From positions 1 through 49,920 of the forward strand of contig JBBILG010000004.1 in the NCBI GenBank assembly GCA_037445085.1: 49,920 bases of DNA, given 5' to 3'. The DNA comes from JBBILG01 sp037445085 (GTDB lineage Bacteria > Pseudomonadota > Gammaproteobacteria > Burkholderiales > Methylophilaceae). The notes under the pieces were generated by a model, which searched no databases, was not told where the DNA came from, and saw nothing but the letters and a program-made list of their open reading frames with translations. Every line of letters starts with the position of its first letter. The stretch's first letter is position 1. Shown here piece by piece: positions 43,988 to 49,920 of this stretch. The position numbers and the translations under genes are program-made.

Positions 43988-45484
43988 ATGAACTCCTCTG
44001 CGGTGGCAACGGCGTTTCGCATGCTGTTCGATGCCATGGCCGACGGCGCGCTGCTGGCAGACCTGCATGGCCGCATCCTGCTCAGCAACCCGGCCCTGCG
44101 CTCCCTGCTCGGCTACACCGATGCCGAACTGGCCGGCATGACGGTCGAAACCCTGGTGCCTGCGCCGCAGCGCGCCGGGCATGCCCGGCACAGGCTGGCC
44201 TACGCGCACCACCCCGCGCCCCGCGCCATGGGCAACGGCCGTCAGCTGACCGTGCTGTGCCGCGACGGCCGCGAATTGCCGGTGGACATCGGACTCAGCC
44301 CCTTGCGGGTGGACGGCCGGGACTGCACGCTGGTCACGCTGCACGACGCCACCCTGCGCTGGCATGCCGAGACCACGCTGCAGACCAGCGAGGAGCGCCT
44401 GCGGCTGGCCAAGCGCGCCGCCGGCCTCGGCGTCTACGACTACGACCTCTGCACCGGCATCATCCATTGCGACGAGCACATCCGCCGGCTGTGGGGCATC
44501 GGCCTGCAGGAGCCGGTCACCCACGAACTGCTGCAAGAGGGCATCCACCCGCCCGACCGCGCCAGCCGTCAGGCGGCCTGGGAAATCGCCCTCGACCCCG
44601 CCGGCAACGGCCACTACGCCACGGAATATCGCATCATCGGCCGCAGCGATTGCGTCATGCGCTGGGTGTCCGTGATCGGCCAGATGTTTTTCGAACAGGG
44701 CCGGCCACGCCGACTGGTCGGCGTGGTGCGCGACATCACCGAACAAAAAGCCGCGGAACAGAAAATCCAGCAGCAGCGCCGCGAGATGGAATCCCTGCTC
44801 AAGCACCAGGTGGCTGCGCAGGTCGCATCGGCCATCGCGCACGCACTCAATCAGCCGCTGGTGGCGATCTCCGCCTACAGCGAATCCGCCCTGCGCCTGC
44901 TGCAGGACGAGGGCGGCCACCACCCCGACCTGCTGCATGCGCTGCGGGGCGGCGTGGAGCAGTCGCAGCGCGCCGGCAGGGCGCTGCACGAGCTGCTGGC
45001 CTTCCTGCAGGGCGGGCAGGTGGAATCCGCACCCATCGCGCTCAATGCCTGCGTCATTGAAGCCATCGCCGCCCTGCGGTACGATGGCTACGGCGATTTC
45101 CAGCCGGTGCTGGAACTGCAGGAGGATCTGCCCGCCGTGCAGGGCAGCCGCCTTCAGGTGCAGAAGGTGCTGGACAACCTGTTGCGCAACGGCATCGAGG
45201 CGATGCGGGATGCCAACCTGCCGGCCGGCGCCATGCACATCCGCGTGCGCACCGCCGTGGACGCGGGCATGGCGCATGTGAGCGTAGAGGACAGCGGCCC
45301 CGGTATCGGCGCGGCGATGGCCCGGCACATCTTCGAGCCGTTTTATACGACCAAGAACGGCGGCATCGGCCTGGGCCTCGCCATCAGCCGCTCGCTGATC
45401 GAGGCCCTGGGCGGCCGTCTGTGGCTGGAAACGGAAGCCGAGGGCGGCGGCATCTTCCATTTCACCTTGCCGCTGGCCCCATGA
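43988..45484 (+). CDS. PAS-domain sensor histidine kinase, FixL-like
   Basis: 498-aa soluble kinase. Two PAS domains (about 8-120 and 140-255; LVGVVRDITEQKAAEQ ends the second), then a dimerisation helix with IAHALNQPLVAIS (phospho-acceptor His285), as in the HPK4/FixL-DctB group, and a HATPase domain with NLLRNGIEAM, DSGPGIGAAM and GGIGLGLAIS. No membrane helix. The FixL heme-binding histidine cannot be assigned without a model. Its TGA overlaps the ATG of the regulator gene (ATGA). Confidence 0.9.
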   Translation: MNSSAVATAFRMLFDAMADGALLADLHGRILLSNPALRSLLGYTDAELAGMTVETLVPAPQRAGHARHRLAYAHHPAPRAMGNGRQLTVLCRDGRELPVDIGLSPLRVDGRDCTLVTLHDATLRWHAETTLQTSEERLRLAKRAAGLGVYDYDLCTGIIHCDEHIRRLWGIGLQEPVTHELLQEGIHPPDRASRQAAWEIALDPAGNGHYATEYRIIGRSDCVMRWVSVIGQMFFEQGRPRRLVGVVRDITEQKAAEQKIQQQRREMESLLKHQVAAQVASAIAHALNQPLVAISAYSESALRLLQDEGGHHPDLLHALRGGVEQSQRAGRALHELLAFLQGGQVESAPIALNACVIEAIAALRYDGYGDFQPVLELQEDLPAVQGSRLQVQKVLDNLLRNGIEAMRDANLPAGAMHIRVRTAVDAGMAHVSVEDSGPGIGAAMARHIFEPFYTTKNGGIGLGLAISRSLIEALGGRLWLETEAEGGGIFHFTLPLAP

Positions 45485-46119
45485 ACGATACCCCCGTCGT
45501 CTACATCGTCGATGACGAAGCCGCGGTGCGTGATGCGCTGCATCTCCTGCTCAAGCGCGAGCCCTTCACGGTGGAAGCCTGCGCAAGCGCCGAGGATTTC
45601 CTGGCCCGACCTCTCGCCGAGTGCCACGGCTGCGTCATCGTGGACGTACGCATGCCGGGCACGGACGGTCTGCAACTGCAGGAAGAGCTCGCCCGGCGCG
45701 GGATTGCCCTGCCCGTCATCTTCCTCACCGGCCACGGCGACATCCCCATGAGCGTGCGCGCTATCAAGGGCGGCGCCGTGGACTTTCTGACCAAGCCGGT
45801 CGGTGCCGAGCGGCTGCTCTCGGCCATCCACGCCGCGCTCGCCGAAAGCGGCAGGCTGCGGGCGCACACCACCGGCAGCCGCCAGGCGGCATCGTGCATG
45901 GCGCTGCTCACCGCGCGCGAGCGCGAAGTCATGCTGCTGGCGCTCGCCGGCCACGCCAACAAGGAAATCGCCCGCCGGCTCGGCATCAGCCACCGCACCG
46001 TGGAGATCCACCGCGCCCACATCATGCGCAAGACCGGCGCCGCCAACCTGCTCGACCTGGCACGCATCGCCGCGGTGGCGGCGCTCGCCGCCCCCGTACC
46101 CTTGATCAGGAAATGCTGA
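45481..46119 (+). CDS. FixJ/NarL-type response regulator
   Basis: 212 aa. The receiver has DDE at 11-13, phospho-acceptor Asp55 (VIVDVRMPG), FLTGHGD and the TKP lysine. The output is a LuxR-type helix-turn-helix: LTAREREVMLLALAGHANKE followed by SHRTVEIHRAHIMRKTGA. Domain order and FLTGHGDIPMSVRA match the FixJ/TodT group. ATG overlaps the kinase stop, so the pair is one unit. Candidate targets are the neighbouring island and the sulfur-carrier genes downstream; not proven. Confidence 0.93.
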   Translation: MNDTPVVYIVDDEAAVRDALHLLLKREPFTVEACASAEDFLARPLAECHGCVIVDVRMPGTDGLQLQEELARRGIALPVIFLTGHGDIPMSVRAIKGGAVDFLTKPVGAERLLSAIHAALAESGRLRAHTTGSRQAASCMALLTAREREVMLLALAGHANKEIARRLGISHRTVEIHRAHIMRKTGAANLLDLARIAAVAALAAPVPLIRKC

Positions 46120-46151
46120 TATACTGGAATGTACTGTTTCAAGACACAGGC

Positions 46152-46475
46152 ATGGCCGGCTACAGGGAAATCGACAGCGGCGCTCTGCGCGCCCTCCTAT
46201 TGCAGGAAGACTGCCTCCTGGTGGACGTGCGCACCGCCGAGGAGACGGCGCGCGGCATCATCGAGGGGGCCAGGCTCATCCCGCTGCCTCTCCTGCCGCA
46301 GCAGGCGGACGAGCTGCGGGGCAGCCGGTCGCTGGTGTTCTACTGCCACAGTGGCCTGCGCTCGGCCCAGGCCAGCGCCTGGATGGCGAGCCATGGCCGC
46401 GAAAACGTCTACAACCTGCGCGGCGGCATTCTCGCCTGGGGCGCCGCCGGCTATTCGCTGGAACCCAGGACCTAG
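46152..46475 (+). CDS. Rhodanese-like sulfurtransferase (sulfur-carrier cassette)
   Basis: 107-aa single-domain rhodanese: CLLVDVRTAEETARGII, then the active-site loop CHSGLRS with Cys65, and VYNLRGGILAWGAAGY at the end. ATG 46152 is preferred: an upstream ATG at 46113 adds 13 codons including ATA, GTA and ACA, atypical of this genome. It is 13 nt upstream of tusA. With TusA and DsrE2 it forms the known sulfur-relay trio, passing persulfide sulfur from thiosulfate or a persulfide donor. Confidence 0.88.
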   Translation: MAGYREIDSGALRALLLQEDCLLVDVRTAEETARGIIEGARLIPLPLLPQQADELRGSRSLVFYCHSGLRSAQASAWMASHGRENVYNLRGGILAWGAAGYSLEPRT

Positions 46476-46488
46476 GAGTCATCCCCCG

Positions 46489-46719
46489 ATGCAATTCGAC
46501 AAGGAACTCGATGCGCGCGGCCTCAACTGTCCGCTTCCCATCCTGCGTACCAAGAAGGCGCTGGCCGACCTGCAGGGCGGCGAGGTGCTCAAGGTGGTCG
46601 CCACCGATGCCGGTTCGGTCAAGGATTTCCAGGCGTTCTGCCGGCAGACCGGCCACGCGTTGCTGGCGAATGAGGAAGGCGACGGCGTGTATACCTTTTA
46701 CCTGAAGAAGCGCGCCTGA
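46489..46719 (+). CDS. tusA: TusA-family sulfur carrier protein
   Basis: 76 aa. The conserved sulfur-carrying LDARGLNCPLPIL has CPxP with Cys14; KKALADLQGGEVLKVVATD and DFQAFCRQTGH complete the fold. ATG 46489 preceded by AGGAG at 46474-46478. Passes persulfide sulfur between the rhodanese upstream and DsrE2 downstream. It could instead serve tRNA thiolation, but the cassette favours sulfur metabolism. Confidence 0.93.
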   Translation: MQFDKELDARGLNCPLPILRTKKALADLQGGEVLKVVATDAGSVKDFQAFCRQTGHALLANEEGDGVYTFYLKKRA

Positions 46720-46721
46720 CC

Positions 46722-47189
46722 ATGGCCAAGAAACTTGCCATCATCGCCTCCAAGGGCACGCTGGACTGGGCCTACCCGCCCTTCATCCTGGCCTCCACCG
46801 CGGCTGCGCTGGACTACGAGGTGAGCATCTTCTTCACCTTTTACGGCCTCACCCTGCTGAAGAAGGACGTCTCCGACCTCAAGGTGACGCCGCTGGCCAA
46901 CCCGGCCATGCCCATGCCCATCCCCATGCCGACACTGGTGCAGGCCCTGCCCGGCATGGAAAGCATGGCCACCCTGATGATGAAGCACAAGATGAGGTCC
47001 AAGGGCGTGGCTTCCATCGAGGAACTGCGCTCGACCTGCCTGGAATCCGGCGTGCGCCTGATCGGCTGCGAAATGACCATCGACCTGTTCGACTTCAGGC
47101 GCGAGGAATTCATCGAAGGCATCGAGTTCGGCGGCGCCGCGACTTTCTTCGAATTCGCCGGCGAGGCGGACGTCAGCCTGTTCATCTGA
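46722..47189 (+). CDS. DsrE2-like sulfur-transfer protein (DsrE/DsrF/DrsH-like)
   Basis: 155 aa. N-terminal KLAIIASKGTLDWAYPPFILA and FFTFYGLTLLKKDV match the DsrE2 family. Cys106 (STCLESG) and Cys116 (IGCEMTIDLF) are the two conserved cysteines. An unusual low-complexity stretch, AMPMPIPMPT (62-71), lies mid-protein. Starts 2 nt after tusA. The rhodanese-TusA-DsrE2 trio is known from sulfur-oxidising prokaryotes and works as a cytoplasmic sulfur relay. Confidence 0.9.
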   Translation: MAKKLAIIASKGTLDWAYPPFILASTAAALDYEVSIFFTFYGLTLLKKDVSDLKVTPLANPAMPMPIPMPTLVQALPGMESMATLMMKHKMRSKGVASIEELRSTCLESGVRLIGCEMTIDLFDFRREEFIEGIEFGGAATFFEFAGEADVSLFI

Positions 47190-47224
47190 AAAGCCGCCTT
47201 AAAAATTGCTGCGGACTTGCAGGA

Positions 47225-47252
47225 AAGACAGCCTCCCGCGGGAGGCTGTCTT
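47225..47252. terminator. Convergent terminator hairpin between dsrE2 and valS
   Basis: A 28-nt perfect palindrome (14-bp arms AAGACAGCCTCCCG / CGGGAGGCTGTCTT) lies just before the valS stop. On the minus strand it is followed by TTTCC. It can stop transcription of valS and, less clearly, of the sulfur cassette. Confidence 0.7.
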
Positions 47253-49920
47253 CATTTCAGGCGGGCGAGCTGCGCCTCCAGCTTTTGCAGCGTCGCGGTG
47301 AAATCGGCAAGACGCGCCTTTTCCTGCTCCACCACCGCCACCGGCGCGCGCGCGACGAAATTTTGGTTGGCGAGCTTGGCGCCGGCCTTGCCGATTTCGT
47401 TGGCAAGGCGGGCGATCTCCCTGGAGAGGCGCTCCTTCTCGGTGGCCACGTCCACCTCGATCTTGAGCATGAGGCGGACCTCGCCCACCACCGCCACCGG
47501 CGCATCGGCCTCGGGCAAGGTCGCGACGATGGCGCCCTCGGACAGCCGGGCCAGCGCCTGGAGACTGGGCGCGAAGGCTGCCAGCTCCGCCTGCGGGCCT
47601 GCGGCCACCAGCGGCACGCGCTGCGCCGGGGAGAGGTTCATCTCGCCGCGCAGGCTGCGGCAGGCCTCGACCGCCCGCTTGAGGCGGGTGACCCAGGCTT
47701 CGGCGGCCTCGTCGATCTTGTCCGGCTGCGCTTGTGGGTAACGCTGCAGCATGATGGTCTCGCCTGCTGTGCCGGCGTAGCGGGAAACCGTCTGCCACAG
47801 CTCCTCGGTGATGAAGGGGATGATCGGGTGCGCGAGACGCAGCGCGGTTTCCAGCACGCGCAGCAGGGTGCGGCGCGTGGCGCGCTGCTGAGCCGCCGTG
47901 CCGTTCTGCAGCTGTACCTTGGCGATTTCGAGGTACCAGTCGCAGTACTCGTCCCAGACGAATTGGTAGATCGCCTGCGCGACATAGTCGAAACGGTAGT
48001 CGGCGAAGCCCTGCTCCACCTCGGCGATGGCGCACTGCAACAGGCTGACGATCCAGCGGTCGGCCTGCGAGAAGTCCAGATAACCATCCGGCCCGCAGTC
48101 ATGCCCGCATGGTTCCACTCCATTGTCCTGGCCTTCACAGTTCATCAGCACGAAGCGGGTGGCGTTCCACAGCTTGTTGCAGAAGTTGCGGTAGCCCTCG
48201 CAGCGGCGCATGTCGAACTTGATGTCGCGCCCCGGGCTGGCGAGACTGGCGAAGGTGAATCTCAGGGCATCGGTGCCGAAGGCGGGGATGCCGTCCGGGA
48301 ATTCCCTGCGCGTGCGCTTCTCGATCCGTTCCGCCTGCCCGGGGTTCATCAGGCCGCTGGTGCGTTTTCTCACTAGCGATTCGAGGTCGATGCCATCGAT
48401 GAGATCGATGGGATCGAGCACGTTGCCCCTGGACTTGGACATCTTCTGCCCTTCGGCGTCGCGGATGAGGCCGTGCACGTAGACATCGCAGAAAGGAATC
48501 CTGCCGGTGATGTGCCGGGTCATCATCACCATGCGCGCCACCCAGAAAAAGATGATGTCGAAGCCGGTCACCAGCACGCTGGAGGGCAGGTAGAGGTCGA
48601 GCGCCGGATTGGACTGTTGCGGCCACTCCGGCGTCCAGTCCAGGGTGGAGAACGGCCACAGCGCGGAGGAATACCAAGTATCGAGCACGTCCGGGTCGCG
48701 CGTCAGCGGGCCGGCGTAGCCGGCGTTGTCCGCCAGCCGGCGCGCTTCCTGTTCGTCGTGGGCGACGAACACCTCGCCGTTCTCGCCGTACCAGGCGGGA
48801 ATCTGGTGCCCCCACCACAACTGGCGCGAAATGCACCAGTCCTGGATATTGTTGAGCCACTGGTTGTAGGTGTTGACCCAGTTTTCCGGCACGAAGCGGA
48901 TTTCGCCGCTGGCCACCGCTTCCAGCGCCTTGTCGGTGATGCTCTTGCCGCCCGGCCCCTTTCGGGTCATGGCGACGAACCACTGGTCGGTGAGCATGGG
49001 CTCGATGACCACGCCGGTGCGGTCGCCCCTGGGCACCTTGAGCCTGTGCTTTTCGACCTTTTCCAGCAGGCCGGCGGCTTCGAGGTCGGCGACGATGGCC
49101 TTGCGCGCCGCGAAGCGCTCCAGGCCGGCATACCGCGCCGGCACGATGCGCGCCGGGCGCGGCACGTCCGCGGCGGCGTGGAAATTGAGCGCGGTGATGC
49201 TGGCATCCAGGCTCTCGTCGATGATGCGGCCGTCCAGCGTCAGCACGCTGATCAGCGGCAGGCCGTGGCGGCTACCGACGGCGTAGTCGTTGAAGTCGTG
49301 CGCCGGGGTCACCTTGACCACGCCGGTGCCGAATTCTCGCTCCACGCATTCATCGGCGATGACGGGAATCTCGCGGCCACACAGCGGCAGCCGCACCGGC
49401 TTGCCGACGAGCCCGGCATAGCGCTCGTCCTGCGGATGCACCATGACGGCCACGTCGCCCAGCAGGGTTTCCGGGCGGGTGGTGGCGACCGCGAGATGGC
49501 CGCTGCCGTCCGCCAGCGGGTAGCGGATGTGCCAGAGCAGGCCGTCCTCCTCCTCGCTCACCACCTCCAGGTCGGAGACCGCGGTGTGCAGCTCGGGATC
49601 CCAGTTCACCAGCCGCTTGCCGCGATAGATCAGGCCCTCGCGATACAGGCGCACGAAGGTCTCGGTGACGGTTCTCGACAATCCGGCGTCCATGGTGAAG
49701 CGTTCGCGGCTCCAGTCGCAGGACGCGCCCAGACGACGCATCTGGCGGGTGATGGTGGAGCCGGAATGCTCCTTCCACTCCCACACCTTTTGCAGAAACT
49801 TCTCGCGGCCGAGGTCGTGGCGGGAGATGCCCCGGGCATCCAGTTGGCGCTCCACCACGATCTGGGTGGCGATGCCGGCGTGGTCGGTGCCCGGCTGCCA
49901 CAGCGTGTTGGCGCCGCGCA
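47252..49920 (-). CDS. valS: Valyl-tRNA synthetase, N-terminus outside the window
   Basis: Charges tRNA-Val. Class I synthetase: about 889 residues are present here, and the frame stays open to the right edge (LWQPGTDHAGIATQ), so the start lies beyond it. Visible are the connective editing domain (ATTRPETLLGDVAVMVHP), WCISRQLWWGHQIPAWY, the KMSKS loop (QKMSKSRGN), the anticodon-binding domain, and a C-terminal coiled coil (VDVATEKERLSREIARL). Convergent to dsrE2, sharing a hairpin. Confidence 0.97.
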   Translation of the reverse strand, partial: RGANTLWQPGTDHAGIATQIVVERQLDARGISRHDLGREKFLQKVWEWKEHSGSTITRQMRRLGASCDWSRERFTMDAGLSRTVTETFVRLYREGLIYRGKRLVNWDPELHTAVSDLEVVSEEEDGLLWHIRYPLADGSGHLAVATTRPETLLGDVAVMVHPQDERYAGLVGKPVRLPLCGREIPVIADECVEREFGTGVVKVTPAHDFNDYAVGSRHGLPLISVLTLDGRIIDESLDASITALNFHAAADVPRPARIVPARYAGLERFAARKAIVADLEAAGLLEKVEKHRLKVPRGDRTGVVIEPMLTDQWFVAMTRKGPGGKSITDKALEAVASGEIRFVPENWVNTYNQWLNNIQDWCISRQLWWGHQIPAWYGENGEVFVAHDEQEARRLADNAGYAGPLTRDPDVLDTWYSSALWPFSTLDWTPEWPQQSNPALDLYLPSSVLVTGFDIIFFWVARMVMMTRHITGRIPFCDVYVHGLIRDAEGQKMSKSRGNVLDPIDLIDGIDLESLVRKRTSGLMNPGQAERIEKRTRREFPDGIPAFGTDALRFTFASLASPGRDIKFDMRRCEGYRNFCNKLWNATRFVLMNCEGQDNGVEPCGHDCGPDGYLDFSQADRWIVSLLQCAIAEVEQGFADYRFDYVAQAIYQFVWDEYCDWYLEIAKVQLQNGTAAQQRATRRTLLRVLETALRLAHPIIPFITEELWQTVSRYAGTAGETIMLQRYPQAQPDKIDEAAEAWVTRLKRAVEACRSLRGEMNLSPAQRVPLVAAGPQAELAAFAPSLQALARLSEGAIVATLPEADAPVAVVGEVRLMLKIEVDVATEKERLSREIARLANEIGKAGAKLANQNFVARAPVAVVEQEKARLADFTATLQKLEAQLARLK

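Overview
The window is about 50 kb of GC-rich, densely packed bacterial chromosome. Gene content and order point to a betaproteobacterium: pilMNOPQ-aroK-aroB-dgt next to a divergent PBP1A gene, a uvrA / MFS-ssb divergent pair, glnA-ntrB-ntrC, and a run of aspS, nudB, an EEP-family hydrolase and a clsB-like gene. A rhodanese-TusA-DsrE2 cassette hints at sulfur-compound metabolism of the kind found in sulfur-oxidising Betaproteobacteria. The genus cannot be fixed from sequence alone.

Layout. 1-2010: PBP1A (minus), cut by the window edge and broken by a frameshift at the transpeptidase SxxK motif. 2176-9918: type IV pilus assembly genes pilM-Q, then shikimate genes aroK and aroB, then a dNTPase. 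10026-10101: tRNA-Thr(CGT). 10151-16225 (minus): clsB-like, EEP hydrolase, nadA, nudB, a Phd/YefM antitoxin whose VapC partner is reduced to a 23-codon stub, aspS and an FmdB zinc ribbon. 16564-17473: a frameshifted methyltransferase. 17540-19389 (minus): ssb and an MFS transporter. 19466-22309: uvrA. 22311-24259 (minus): mtgA, aroE, a rhodanese. 24327-29060: glnA with two NtrC-type sites and a -24/-12 promoter, a DUF4124 protein, ntrB and ntrC. 29107-30567: an exonuclease/GIY-YIG fusion.

30530-43372 is the most unusual part. A minus-strand block carries an acidic small protein, archease, RtcB RNA ligase, alanine dehydrogenase, a Lon-like ATP-dependent protease and a universal stress protein. 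It is followed on the plus strand by an APH/P-loop kinase fusion, an Atg22-like MFS protein, DNA polymerase X, a BCAM0308-family zinc-ribbon protein and a frameshifted HhH endonuclease/glycosylase. Together these look like a stress-survival island (RNA repair, DNA repair, proteolysis, redox balance). BCAM0308 is named after a gene of the low-oxygen-activated locus of Burkholderia cenocepacia, so a low-oxygen or redox trigger is a reasonable hypothesis. Just downstream lie a small PAS protein with a four-cysteine cluster and a PAS histidine kinase/FixJ-type regulator pair, which could be the sensor. The window closes with rhodanese, TusA, DsrE2 and a partial valS on the minus strand.

Three genes (PBP1A, the methyltransferase, the HhH protein) each contain one apparent frameshift. 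This could be real decay or errors in a draft assembly. No CRISPR array, insertion sequence, prophage or rRNA operon was seen.
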